64,000 bases of DNA from Salinibacterium sp. dk2585. Lineage in GTDB: Bacteria; Actinomycetota; Actinomycetes; Actinomycetales; Microbacteriaceae. Location: the NCBI RefSeq assembly GCF_008001035.1, contig NZ_CP042856.1, positions 248,001 through 312,000 of the forward strand, read 5' to 3'. The notes beneath the pieces are model-generated. The model did not search any database. It was not told the origin of the DNA and saw only the letters and a program-made list of their open reading frames with translations. This document shows positions 42,489-51,139 of the stretch, piece after piece. The number at the start of each line of letters is the position of its first letter. Position 1 is the first letter of the stretch. The position numbers and the translations under genes are program-made.

Positions 42489-43943
42489 ATGGCACTACTG
42501 GACTCCAGCATCTGGGATGGAAAGCTCTTCATCGGCGAATGGGTTGACTCGCCCGCGAGCATCGACGTGGTCGAGCCGGCCACGGGGCAGGTTCTCGGCC
42601 GCGTCGGGAAGGCGACCCCCGACGACGTGCTCGCCGCGGCACGGCGCGCGGCGGCCGCCCAGCGCGACTGGGCGGCGAAGCGTCCTGAAGAGCGCGCCGC
42701 GGTCCTGCGTCGCGCTGGGGCGCTCTGGGAAGAGCACGCCTCAGAGATCGAGCAGTGGATCATCCGTGAGTCCGGTGCCATCCTGCCGAAGGCGCAGCTC
42801 GAGACTCACATCGCCGCGGCCGAGTGCTTCGACGCGGCGGCGCTGCCAAATCACCCGCGCGGCGAGGTGCTCTCGACCAATGAAGACCGCTGGAGCGTGT
42901 CACGCCGCGTGCCTGCCGGCGTGGTCAGCGTCATCGCACCGTTCAACTTCCCCCTCATCCTCTCGATCCGCTCGGTCGCCCCGGCGCTCGCCCTCGGCAA
43001 CGCGGTGCTGCTCAAGCCGGACCCCCGAACGAATGTCTCCGGCGGCATCGCCTTGGCGCGGATCTTCGAGGAGGCCGGCCTTCCTGCTGGCCTGCTGCAG
43101 GTGCTCACGGGAGGGGTCGACGTTGGCGAAGCGGTCGTCGCCGCGCCCGAGGTGCGGATCATCTCCTTCACGGGTTCCACGCCGGCCGGGCGCAAGGTTG
43201 GCGAGGCGGCAGCGCGTCACCTCAAGCGGGCGCACCTCGAGTTGGGCGGCAACAACGCCCTCATCATCCTGCCGGGCGCTGACCTTGCGAAGGCAGCGTC
43301 GGCTGGTGCCTTCGGTTCGTTCATGCACCAGGGGCAGATCTGCATGACCTCAGGTCGTCACCTTGTGCATGAGAGCCTGCACGACGAGTACGTCGCGGCG
43401 CTCAAGGAGAAAGCAGAGCATCTTCCGGTTGGTGACCCTGCAAGTGGCCAGGTGGCGCTTGGGCCGATCATCGACCGCGGCCAGGTCGAGCGCATCCACG
43501 CAATCGTCACAGACTCGGTGGATGCGGGCGCGCAGCTCGAGGCCGGTGGGACCCACGACGGGCTCTTTTACAAGCCGACGGTGCTGTCGCATGTCACTCG
43601 CGAGCACCGGGCGTGGGCCGAGGAGATCTTCGGCCCGGTCGCCCCGGTCATGTCGTTCTCGACCATCGAGGAGGCGATCGAGATCGCTCGTGACACCGAG
43701 TTCGGACTGTCGCTCGGCATCCTGGGCGAGGTCGGCATGGCGATGGAGGTCGCCGACGCCATCCCGAGCGGCATCGTTCACATCAATGAGCAGACTGTCT
43801 CCGACGAGTCGACCGCCCCCTTCGGCGGAATCGGCGCGTCGGGCACGGGCTCGCGCTTCGGCGGGGCACAGGCCAACATCGAGGCGTTCACCGAGACGCA
43901 GTGGCTGACCCTGCGCTCAGACATCGCGCCCTACCCGTTCTAA
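42489..43943 (+). CDS. Aldehyde dehydrogenase (benzaldehyde/vanillin dehydrogenase-like)
   Basis: NAD(P)-dependent oxidation of an aldehyde to an acid. Marks: APFNFPLILSIRSVAPALALGNAVLLKPDP, HLELGGNNALIIL with the general-base Glu, and HQGQICMTSGRHLV with the catalytic Cys. The LELGGNNA form and GASGTGSRFGG near the end resemble benzaldehyde and vanillin dehydrogenases. 484 aa. ATG 42489 follows GGAGAAG. It sits directly after the C=C-cleaving dioxygenase and would oxidise the aromatic aldehyde formed. Confidence 0.92.
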   Translation: MALLDSSIWDGKLFIGEWVDSPASIDVVEPATGQVLGRVGKATPDDVLAAARRAAAAQRDWAAKRPEERAAVLRRAGALWEEHASEIEQWIIRESGAILPKAQLETHIAAAECFDAAALPNHPRGEVLSTNEDRWSVSRRVPAGVVSVIAPFNFPLILSIRSVAPALALGNAVLLKPDPRTNVSGGIALARIFEEAGLPAGLLQVLTGGVDVGEAVVAAPEVRIISFTGSTPAGRKVGEAAARHLKRAHLELGGNNALIILPGADLAKAASAGAFGSFMHQGQICMTSGRHLVHESLHDEYVAALKEKAEHLPVGDPASGQVALGPIIDRGQVERIHAIVTDSVDAGAQLEAGGTHDGLFYKPTVLSHVTREHRAWAEEIFGPVAPVMSFSTIEEAIEIARDTEFGLSLGILGEVGMAMEVADAIPSGIVHINEQTVSDESTAPFGGIGASGTGSRFGGAQANIEAFTETQWLTLRSDIAPYPF

Positions 43944-43972
43944 CGGGTGCGGCGAGGCTTGCAGGAGACACC

Positions 43973-45505
43973 ATGACGAACACGGTTGAAGAGACGACAC
44001 CAGGACTGGCCGCTGCCATCGCACGGTTCACCGAGGCGCTCGGCGAGGAGGCGGTGCTTCTCGACTCGGCCAGGGTTGACGAGTTCCGCGACCCCTTCGA
44101 AGGGCCAGGTGCCACGGAGCATCAGCCGTCCTTTGTCGTGCAGCCCGGATCGGTTGAGGAGATCCAGGAGGTCGTGCGCATCGCGCGAGAGTGCGGCGTG
44201 CAGCTGTGGACATCATCGATGGGCCGCAACTTCGGATACGGCGGGTCTGCGCCCATCGTTGGGGGGTCGGTCGTAGTGAGCCTGCGCCGCCTCAATCGAA
44301 TCCTCGAGATCAACGAGGAGGCCGGCTATGTGCTGCTCGAACCCGGGGTGACCTTCTTCGAGCTCTACGAGGAACTCCAGCGACGAGACGTGGCGCTCGC
44401 GATGTCCGTGCCAGACCTCGGCTGGGGCAGCGTGGTGGGAAACGCCCTCCAGCACGGCTTCGGCTATCACGAGCACGGAATCCATGCGGATGCCGTCTGC
44501 GGCATGGAGGTCGTTCTCGCGAACGGCGAGATCCTGCGCACGGGGCAGGGCGCGAATTCGCGCAGCACGCTGTGGCAGGCGCACAAGCGCGGGTTCGGTC
44601 CATCGCTCGACAGTCTCTTCATGCAGTCAAACTTCGGCATTGTCACGAAGATGGGGCTGTGGCTGACACCGCGCCCCGAGGTGATCGTGACCGGAAGCAT
44701 CGTGTGCGAGGGGGAGGATGACATCCTCCCGCTGATCGACCTGCTTCGCCCCCTCGTGCGCGACAAGACAGTGCAGGGACTGCCACTGTTGTCGGCCACC
44801 CGCATGGTCGATGACTCGGCACAGGGTGAAGCTGCGGACCGGGCTCGCAAGCTCAGGTCGATCATGCGACCGGGACGGTGGAACGCGCGCGTCTCCATGT
44901 ACGGTCGCGCGGCGGTCGTCGCAGCCCAGCGGGCTGTCATCGAGGAGCAGGTCGCGAAGGTGCCAGGCGCTCGACTCGAGCTGCGCACGTATGCGGGCAC
45001 TGCGAGCGTTGACGACGTCCACCCTCGCGACCGAGTCCCTGCCGGCATCCCGACGATGGTCCTGCTCGACCTCATCAAGGAGGCCTTCTACGGCGATGAC
45101 ACGGGTCACATCGACTTCGCGCCAGTGATCCCGCTCGAGGGCGCAGCGGCCGTGCGTCACGAGCAGATGGTGACGAGCGTGCTCGAGGAATTCGGCCTCG
45201 CGGGGATGTTCGCGTGGATCGTGAATCCGCGCAGCATGGTCGGCGCATGCATGGTGCTGTTCGACAAGACCTCGGCGGAGCAGGTCGCTCGCGCACACGC
45301 GGCAGTCCGCAAGATGTGCGACCTTGCCGCGGAGTGGGGATGGACCGAGTACCGGGCGCACATCTCACTCGCTGACGAAGTGGCGCAGAACTTCGATTAT
45401 GGTGACCACGCGCTCTCTCGCACGTACTCGAGCATCAAGGACGCGCTTGACCCCGATGGCATCCTCTCCCCCGGGAGTCACGGAATCTGGCCCGCCACCA
45501 CCTAG
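43973..45505 (+). CDS. VAO/PCMH-family FAD-linked phenol oxidase/dehydrogenase
   Basis: The 510-aa flavoprotein has an N-terminal FAD-binding domain (FVVQPGSVEEIQEVVRIARECGVQLWTSSMGRNFGYGGSAPIV) and the C-terminal substrate domain ending DYGDHALSRTYSSIKDALDPDGILSPGSHGIW, the end signature of vanillyl-alcohol oxidase and 4-cresol dehydrogenase. These oxidise para-alkylphenols or para-hydroxybenzyl alcohols through a quinone methide. A flavin-linking residue cannot be assigned reliably by eye. ATG 43973 is preceded by AGGAG. The stop overlaps that of the convergent regulator gene (CTAG). Confidence 0.9.
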   Translation: MTNTVEETTPGLAAAIARFTEALGEEAVLLDSARVDEFRDPFEGPGATEHQPSFVVQPGSVEEIQEVVRIARECGVQLWTSSMGRNFGYGGSAPIVGGSVVVSLRRLNRILEINEEAGYVLLEPGVTFFELYEELQRRDVALAMSVPDLGWGSVVGNALQHGFGYHEHGIHADAVCGMEVVLANGEILRTGQGANSRSTLWQAHKRGFGPSLDSLFMQSNFGIVTKMGLWLTPRPEVIVTGSIVCEGEDDILPLIDLLRPLVRDKTVQGLPLLSATRMVDDSAQGEAADRARKLRSIMRPGRWNARVSMYGRAAVVAAQRAVIEEQVAKVPGARLELRTYAGTASVDDVHPRDRVPAGIPTMVLLDLIKEAFYGDDTGHIDFAPVIPLEGAAAVRHEQMVTSVLEEFGLAGMFAWIVNPRSMVGACMVLFDKTSAEQVARAHAAVRKMCDLAAEWGWTEYRAHISLADEVAQNFDYGDHALSRTYSSIKDALDPDGILSPGSHGIWPATT

Positions 45506-46818
45506 GGAGCGTCGATCGCGGCCTGGGTCGCGGCGGGGTGCATCTTCGCCAGCTGCAGCGCCAGGTGAGTCGTCAAAGGTCGTCCGAGCGGGTCGCGCCC
45601 CATCGAAGCGCCCATCTTCTCGAGCCGATACGCGATGGTGTTGCGGTGAACATACAGTTCATCGGCCGCTCGTCGAATGTTGCCCAGGTTTCGCAGCAGC
45701 ACCTCGAGCGTGTGCCGCAACTCCTCGCTCATCGGGTCGTCGCCCAAGAGGCCATCCAACTCGTCTTCGACGAGCAAGCGTGCGAGCTCTGCCCGGGCCG
45801 ACAGCAGCGCGAGATGCCCTTCATCGGCGAACGTGGAGACTGCAGCCGCGATGTTCGAGGAGCGCCTCGTCGTATGGAGCGCCTGCGCCGATGTGTGAGC
45901 TGCTCGTATTCCTGCCAGGTCGCGACGCGCGACGCCCATACTCATGATGAGCCAGGGGCTGTGCTCCGCGACTGGCGTGAGCGTGCTCACCACGGCGTCG
46001 ACCGACAGGTAAGGGGCACTCACCAAAATCCACGCCGACGTGCCCTCCTGAGGGATGAATGCGGCGTGGTACCCGCTGAGCGCCTTCTCGCATGCCCGGC
46101 GAAACGTAGAGAAGTCGCTCGGTGACACCGCACCCTCATATGACGCCCGGGCCGAGAGCACCACACAGAGATGCATCTGCGACAGGTCCATGTCGAGAAC
46201 CTGCGCTGCCTCGGCGGGAGATGTGATGTCTCCAGAGATGATGCGGTCGAGCATCCGGCGTTGGTCCGTCATCCGCATCTCGAGCATGCGGGACGAGGAT
46301 TCGTGATAGCGCCGGGTGTTCTCATCGATCACCGTCGCGAAGGCCGCCGAGATGCGGTCGCTCATCTCGCTCAGCAGTGAGATGCCGGCACCGTCCTGAT
46401 AGTTCGGGATGACGAGTTCGATGGCCGCGCGCCGCCAGGCGGTCTCGAGGTGCCGAAGCCCACGCGTCACTGGCTCGATTGATACGCCGTCTCGTGCCGC
46501 TGCCAAGACGACCTCGCGCTGCCCATCTGACATGCGGATGCTCGCTGGGTTCGGGATCGCACCACTCAGCACGCCAAGGATGTCGAGGGAGATGGATTCG
46601 ATCGCCGCTGACGTGGGTGCACCGAACACGTCGAAGCGGGATGGGGACATCTCCTTCTGCACCACCTCGCGAGCTGCTTCCCCGACTGCGAGAGCCCAGT
46701 TGACGAGGCGGTCGCTGTAGTCATCGCGCGCTCTGTCGACTTCATCAACCTGGAAGACCTGCATAGGAGACCCCGGGTCGATGACATGATCGAGCGCCCT
46801 CGCGACGTCTGGTGACAT
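45502..46818 (-). CDS. PucR/CdaR-like transcriptional regulator
   Basis: The C-terminus has RHTLEVLLRNLGNIRRAADELYVHRNTIAYRLEKMGASMGRDP, the PucR-type helix-turn-helix with its HRNT motif. The central part (CVVLSARASYEGAVSPSDFSTFRRACEKAL...ILVSAPYLS...MSMGVARRDLAGIRAAHTSAQAL) matches the GGDEF-like domain of CdaR/PucR proteins. 438 aa. Encoded convergently with the phenol oxidase and divergently from the flavin hydroxylase genes at 46957; it may control either. Such regulators respond to aromatic or purine pathway metabolites. Confidence 0.9.
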   Translation of the reverse strand: MSPDVARALDHVIDPGSPMQVFQVDEVDRARDDYSDRLVNWALAVGEAAREVVQKEMSPSRFDVFGAPTSAAIESISLDILGVLSGAIPNPASIRMSDGQREVVLAAARDGVSIEPVTRGLRHLETAWRRAAIELVIPNYQDGAGISLLSEMSDRISAAFATVIDENTRRYHESSSRMLEMRMTDQRRMLDRIISGDITSPAEAAQVLDMDLSQMHLCVVLSARASYEGAVSPSDFSTFRRACEKALSGYHAAFIPQEGTSAWILVSAPYLSVDAVVSTLTPVAEHSPWLIMSMGVARRDLAGIRAAHTSAQALHTTRRSSNIAAAVSTFADEGHLALLSARAELARLLVEDELDGLLGDDPMSEELRHTLEVLLRNLGNIRRAADELYVHRNTIAYRLEKMGASMGRDPLGRPLTTHLALQLAKMHPAATQAAIDAP

Positions 46819-46896
46819 GCCTCAATTATGCATTATGCCCAATTGGACGATGCGTCTCTGTCCAGCGTTCCTCATGACGCCGAACGCAGTCCCTCC

Positions 46897-46902
46897 TAGG
46901 CT
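46897..46902 (+). promoter_or_regulatory. Possible -10 box (TAGGCT) of the flavin reductase/hydroxylase operon
   Basis: TAGGCT fits TAnnnT and has ATGACG about 17 bp upstream as a weak -35. An AT-rich stretch with repeated ATTATGC at about 46825-46838 next to the PucR start may be the regulator site. Confidence 0.3.
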
Positions 46903-46956
46903 CGGATCACGCCTCGCGATGACGCGCGGTGTGAACTCGAGGAGAGAGATCCACGC

Positions 46957-47472
46957 ATGACTGCGACGACGACTGCCCAACCTCCCCGCCTGGACACTCG
47001 TGCATTCAGGGATGCTTGTGGGCGTTTTCCCACCGGCGTTACCGTGATTTCGACGCCCGCTGCGGATGGACGGCCAGCGGGAATGACCGCGAACGGCTTC
47101 ATGTCAGTCTCGCTTGATCCAGCGCTCGTCGTGGTGTCCGTCGGCCACAATGCGCGCACCTACGAGCGGCTGATGTCGAATGACGTCTACGCCGTGAGCG
47201 TGCTGCGGCACGACCAGAAAGACATCGCCTCGCACTTCGCGAGCCGCGAGAAGAGTGCTGACCCTCCGTTCGATATGCACAACGGCCACGCTTTCGTACC
47301 CGGGGCGATCGCTCGGATCGGGTGCCGAATCATGGATCGCTTTCCTGCCGGCGATCACACCCTGTTCTTGGGCGAGGTCGAGACCTTCGACCAGACGCCG
47401 GAAGTCCATCCCCTGGTCTTTGCCTCGGGGCGGTTGTTCTCACCCATTCACGACGAGGAGTTCGCACGATGA
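46957..47472 (+). CDS. Flavin reductase-like protein (HpaC type)
   Basis: The 171-aa protein has FRDACGRFPTGVTVISTPAADGRPAGMTANGFMSVSLDPALVVVSVG and FAVSVL-like DVYAVSVLRHDQ, the flavin reductase domain that reduces FAD or FMN with NAD(P)H. Its stop overlaps the start of the hydroxylase gene (ATGA), the usual arrangement for two-component flavin monooxygenases, so it supplies reduced flavin to that enzyme. Confidence 0.92.
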   Translation: MTATTTAQPPRLDTRAFRDACGRFPTGVTVISTPAADGRPAGMTANGFMSVSLDPALVVVSVGHNARTYERLMSNDVYAVSVLRHDQKDIASHFASREKSADPPFDMHNGHAFVPGAIARIGCRIMDRFPAGDHTLFLGEVETFDQTPEVHPLVFASGRLFSPIHDEEFAR

Positions 47473-49040
47473 CCACGATTGATCAGTCCGCGCCCAACCA
47501 AGCGGCGCCCGAGGGCACGGGCCGCCTCCTTCCGCAGACCGGCGAGGAGTACCTCGAGAGTCTTCGTGATGGGCGCGAGGTGTGGATCTATGGGGAGCGC
47601 GTCGACGACGTCACGACGCATCCCGCGTTCCGCAACAGTGCGCGGTCGATGGCGCGACTGTACGACGCCTTCCACACCCCCGAGACGGCTGGCAGCATGC
47701 TCCGCCCCACCGACACCGGGAGCGGAGGGCAGACGCATCCCTTCTTCAAGGTTGCACGCAGCAAGCAGGATCTTCGGGATTGCGTTGACGCCATCCAGAC
47801 CTGGCAGGACATTGGATTCGGCTGGATCGGGCGTTCTCCTGATTACAAGGCCGCCATGCTCACCTCGCTCGGCGCCATCCCCGAGTGGTACGGCGAATAC
47901 GAGCCGAATGCCCGCTTCTGGTACAAGGAAGCGCAGGAGAAGGTGCTGCACATGGCCCACGCCATCGCGAACCCTCCTGTCGACAGGGGGCTTCCAGTGG
48001 AGGACACCCGCGATGTGTTCGTTCACGTCGAGCGGGAGACCGATGCTGGGCTGATCGTCAGCGGGGCGAAAGTGGTTGCCACGGGGTCGCCGCTCACGCA
48101 GAACATCTTCGTGAGCCATTTCATGGCGCCGGTGCAGGACAAGGCCTTCGCCTTGACGTTTATCGCGCCGTCTGCTGGCAAGGGCATCAAGTACCTCGCC
48201 CGTGCGTCCTACGAGCAGGCAGCCGCCACGGCCTCAAGCCCGTTCGACTACCCGCTTTCGAGCCGTCTCGACGAGAACGACGCGATCCTGATCTTCGACA
48301 ACGCACTGATCCCCTGGGAGAACGTGCTGGTCTACGGCGTCGACAAGGTGCAGGAGTTCGGAGCCGCGACCCGGTGGACGGCGCGCGCGATCCTCCAGTC
48401 GTCAGTGCGCTTCACGACGAAGCTCGAATTCGTCATCGGCGCGATCCAGAAAGCTGTGCAGGTCACCGGCATGCGCGACCCCAAGGCGGTCCAGGCTCAG
48501 ATCGGTGAGCTGATCGCGGCGCGCAACATGCTTACGGGCCTGCGCGACGGAATGATCGAGAGTGCTGAGCCCGGCCCCGGTGGGGCAATGGAGCCGAACC
48601 AGAAGTACACGCGGGCCTACGCGGCGCACGCCCCCGGCATCTACCGGCGCATGCGTGAGGTTGCCCAGACGGTCGTCTCCTCCGGTCTCATCTACCTGAA
48701 CTCCCACGCGACGGACTTCTCGACGCCCGAGATCCGCCCGCTGATGGACCGCTTCATGCGCGGATCCAACGGAACGACCGCGCTGGACCGCTCGCGGATC
48801 ATGAAGACGCTGTGGGATGCCGTCGGCAGCGAGTTCGGTGGTCGACACGACCTCTACGAGCTCAACTACTTCGGCCAGCCGGAGGCTCACTACCTGGCGA
48901 GCTTCGGTGGCGCGATGAGCGACGGGACGATGGCCAGGATGGAGGGTCTCGTGGATCGCTTCCACGAGGACTACGACCTTGACGGCTGGACGGCACCTGA
49001 CCTGATCGCCGCCGACGACGTGCGCACCATCCAGCCCTGA
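47469..49040 (+). CDS. 4-hydroxyphenylacetate 3-monooxygenase-like hydroxylase (HpaB family)
   Basis: The 523-aa oxygenase begins [33 protein letters not shown], the HpaB N-terminal signature, continues with the acyl-CoA dehydrogenase-like FAD fold and ends [19 protein letters not shown]. HpaB enzymes use reduced FAD and O2 to hydroxylate phenols ortho to the OH. Next to gentisate dioxygenase the product might be gentisate or a precursor, which would need a different regiochemistry than classic HpaB, so the substrate remains open. ATG 47469 overlaps the reductase stop. Confidence 0.88.
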   Translation: MTTIDQSAPNQAAPEGTGRLLPQTGEEYLESLRDGREVWIYGERVDDVTTHPAFRNSARSMARLYDAFHTPETAGSMLRPTDTGSGGQTHPFFKVARSKQDLRDCVDAIQTWQDIGFGWIGRSPDYKAAMLTSLGAIPEWYGEYEPNARFWYKEAQEKVLHMAHAIANPPVDRGLPVEDTRDVFVHVERETDAGLIVSGAKVVATGSPLTQNIFVSHFMAPVQDKAFALTFIAPSAGKGIKYLARASYEQAAATASSPFDYPLSSRLDENDAILIFDNALIPWENVLVYGVDKVQEFGAATRWTARAILQSSVRFTTKLEFVIGAIQKAVQVTGMRDPKAVQAQIGELIAARNMLTGLRDGMIESAEPGPGGAMEPNQKYTRAYAAHAPGIYRRMREVAQTVVSSGLIYLNSHATDFSTPEIRPLMDRFMRGSNGTTALDRSRIMKTLWDAVGSEFGGRHDLYELNYFGQPEAHYLASFGGAMSDGTMARMEGLVDRFHEDYDLDGWTAPDLIAADDVRTIQP

Positions 49041-49070
49041 CCTGAGCCCGGGTCATTCGGCCAATAAGAA

Positions 49071-49102
49071 AGGTGGGCCCCTGCTGATGCAGGGGCCCAC
49101 CT
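49071..49102. terminator. Strong bidirectional terminator after the hydroxylase gene
   Basis: AGGTGGGCCCCTGC and GCAGGGGCCCACCT form a perfect 14-bp stem with a TGAT loop, followed by CTTTGTCTTTG. It lies between the convergent hydroxylase and FAH-family genes. Confidence 0.9.
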
Positions 49103-49122
49103 CTTTGTCTTTGTGTGACGCG

Positions 49123-49977
49123 TTACGGGCGCGCGATCACCGGCATGGTGAGCTCGCCGACCTCGGGGATCGTGAGCACGACGGTGTCGCCGGGAACGAT
49201 CTGGCCGACGCCCTCGGGGGTGCCGGTCGCGATGATGTCGCCGGGCTGCAGCGTCATGACCTCGGAGTACACCTCGATCAGCTTGGCGATGCCATAGATG
49301 AGGTACGAGGTGTTGGAGCGCTGGCGCTCCTCGCCGTTGACCGTGAGCCAGAAGTCGAGCGCCTCGGGGTTCGGAACCTCGTCAGCCGTCACGATGTACG
49401 GGCCGATCGGTGTGAAGGTGTCGAAGGACTTGCGGTAGGAGCGGTCCTCCTCGCCGCGCAGCGTGATGTCGAGCAGCGGCGTGTACCCGAAGACGTAGTC
49501 GAGGGCATCCTCAGCGGAGACGCGGCTCGCGGTCTTGCCGATGATGACGCCGATCTCGGCCTCGTGGTCGAAGCGGCGGTCGTCCCAGGGCAGCTCGATG
49601 GATGCGTCGGGGCCGACGATTGAGGTGACTGCCTTGAGGAAGCCCTTGCGTACCTCGGCGGTGAGGATCTGGCGGTCCTTGTAGACGCCCTTCTCCCCAC
49701 CCATCTCCTGCTGGTGCTTGTGGTAGTTGACGGGGGCCGCGAAGAGGTTGACGGGGCGGGGCTGCGGGGCGCGCAGCGTGGCCTCGGCTTCGGGCGTGCC
49801 GCCGCCGGCCGCAGCGCGCTCCGCGACCGTGCCGCGCACGTCATCCCAATTCGAGATGAGCGCGTTCATGCGGTCGTGCGTCGGCACGTGCTCCGACACG
49901 AGGTCGCTCAGGTCGACGATCGTCTTGTCTTCAGCGAGAACCCCAAGCTGGTTGTCGTTGAAAATGCAGATGCGCAT
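49123..49977 (-). CDS. Fumarylacetoacetate hydrolase-family protein (fumarylpyruvate/maleylpyruvate hydrolase-like)
   Basis: The 284-aa protein has NLFAAPVNYHKHQQEM, DHEAEIGVIIGKTASRV with acidic metal ligands, YVFGYTPLLDIT and GDIIATGTPEGVG, the FAH-domain pattern for Mg2+-dependent C-C hydrolysis of beta-diketo acids. Its start codon overlaps the gentisate dioxygenase stop (TGATG), so it acts on the ring-cleavage product: either maleylpyruvate directly or fumarylpyruvate after isomerisation, giving pyruvate plus maleate or fumarate. Confidence 0.92.
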   Translation of the reverse strand: MRICIFNDNQLGVLAEDKTIVDLSDLVSEHVPTHDRMNALISNWDDVRGTVAERAAAGGGTPEAEATLRAPQPRPVNLFAAPVNYHKHQQEMGGEKGVYKDRQILTAEVRKGFLKAVTSIVGPDASIELPWDDRRFDHEAEIGVIIGKTASRVSAEDALDYVFGYTPLLDITLRGEEDRSYRKSFDTFTPIGPYIVTADEVPNPEALDFWLTVNGEERQRSNTSYLIYGIAKLIEVYSEVMTLQPGDIIATGTPEGVGQIVPGDTVVLTIPEVGELTMPVIARP

Positions 49978-50999
49978 CAGGCGTCTCCTCGTTCGCGCCA
50001 GAGGCCCAGGGCGGTGATCGCCGGGCGGTCGGTGTAGGAGAACAGGACGGCGTCCTCCGACGTGTTGTTGTGGTGTGAGTGCTCGTACCAGAGCGGGATG
50101 GCCAGAGTGTCACCCTTGGTCCACTCGATCTTCTGGCCGTCGACGATGGAGTAGCCGCTGCCGCTGACCACGTGGTAGACGGTGCTGTGCGTGTGGCGGT
50201 GCGACTTTGTGTCGACGCCGGGACGCACGAGCTGCAGGTAGGCCGAGATCGTGGTCATGACGGGGCCGCCGGTCGTGGGGTTCTTGTACTCGACGATGAT
50301 GTCGTCGTAGGGGTCACCCTCACCGTCGCGCAGGTACTCGAGCGCCTCGAGGGCGTCGGCGAGCTTGTAGACGAGCGGCTGGTTGAGCGCGTGGGGCTCG
50401 CCGTAGCTCTTGCCGAGCATTCCCTGCAGGTATGCGGCTGGCATGGCCTTGTCGGGCTCGGTGGGGTCGCCTGCCTCGTCGATGATGTACTGGTTGAGGC
50501 GGCTGATGAGCGGCGAGTCGAGACCGTCGAGCCAGATCATGGGGCCGTCGCCCTCGTGGCCGTGCTCGTGCCAGTGCAGCGACGGGGTGAGGAGGAAGTC
50601 GCCGACCTCCATGGGAACCCGCTGGCCGTTGACAGTCGTGTAGGCGCCGTCGCCCTCGACGATGAAGCGCAGGGCCGAGGGGGTGTGGCGGTGCGGCGGC
50701 GCGATCTCGCCGGGGAGCACGAGCTGCAGTGCGGCCCACAGGGAGTCGGTGGCGCCGGTGCGCTGGCTGGGCAGGCTTCCGGGGTTGCGGAATCCGAGCA
50801 CGCGACGCAGGGCGTGCTCGAGCGGCACGACCTCTCCGGCCTTCATCATGAGGGCGCGGGCCTGCTCGTAGCGCCAGATGTGCGGCACGAGGTTGGTCTT
50901 CGCCTCCGAGCCGATGCCTCCCATGAGCTGCCACAGGGGCGAGTAGTGGTTCTCGGCGAGTTCGGCGTAGAAGGCCTCATCCGCGGTTGTGTCGGCCAT
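49977..50999 (-). CDS. Gentisate 1,2-dioxygenase
   Basis: The bicupin of 340 aa opens gentisate between C1 and C2 to maleylpyruvate with Fe2+. The first cupin has PPHRHTPSALRFIVEGDGAYTTVNG with the iron His ligands and later HWHEHGHEGDG; the second has SHRHTHSTVYHVVSGSGYSIVDG and WYEHSHHN. The first gene of a two-gene minus-strand operon with the FAH-family protein. The operator-like palindrome at 51027-51047 lies just upstream. Confidence 0.95.
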   Translation of the reverse strand: MADTTADEAFYAELAENHYSPLWQLMGGIGSEAKTNLVPHIWRYEQARALMMKAGEVVPLEHALRRVLGFRNPGSLPSQRTGATDSLWAALQLVLPGEIAPPHRHTPSALRFIVEGDGAYTTVNGQRVPMEVGDFLLTPSLHWHEHGHEGDGPMIWLDGLDSPLISRLNQYIIDEAGDPTEPDKAMPAAYLQGMLGKSYGEPHALNQPLVYKLADALEALEYLRDGEGDPYDDIIVEYKNPTTGGPVMTTISAYLQLVRPGVDTKSHRHTHSTVYHVVSGSGYSIVDGQKIEWTKGDTLAIPLWYEHSHHNNTSEDAVLFSYTDRPAITALGLWRERGDA

Positions 51000-51026
51000 A
51001 TCCGCTCCATTCTGTAATGCAGACTT

Positions 51027-51047
51027 GTATTCCCTCTTCTAGAATAC
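51027..51047. promoter_or_regulatory. Palindromic operator GTATTC-N9-GAATAC between gentisate dioxygenase and IclR genes
   Basis: Perfect 6-bp inverted half sites with a 9-bp spacer, 28 bp upstream of the dioxygenase start. A minus-strand TATTCT (TAnnnT) lies inside it, so a bound protein would overlap the dioxygenase promoter. The divergent IclR gene product is the natural candidate to bind it. Confidence 0.6.
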
Positions 51048-51064
51048 CTTGACTGGGCCGCCAA

Positions 51065-51093
51065 TCGTCAAGGGGCCAGCGATCGGCTAGCAT
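51065..51093 (+). promoter_or_regulatory. Possible promoter of the IclR gene
   Basis: TCGTCA at 51065-51070 and TAGCAT at 51088-51093 are separated by 17 bp. AGGAGG at about 51130-51135 then gives the ribosome binding site for ATG 51140. Confidence 0.4.
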
Positions 51094-51139
51094 TTCGCTT
51101 GCCTGCCCCTACGAATCGGGGGCATCGGCAGGAGGTTCC

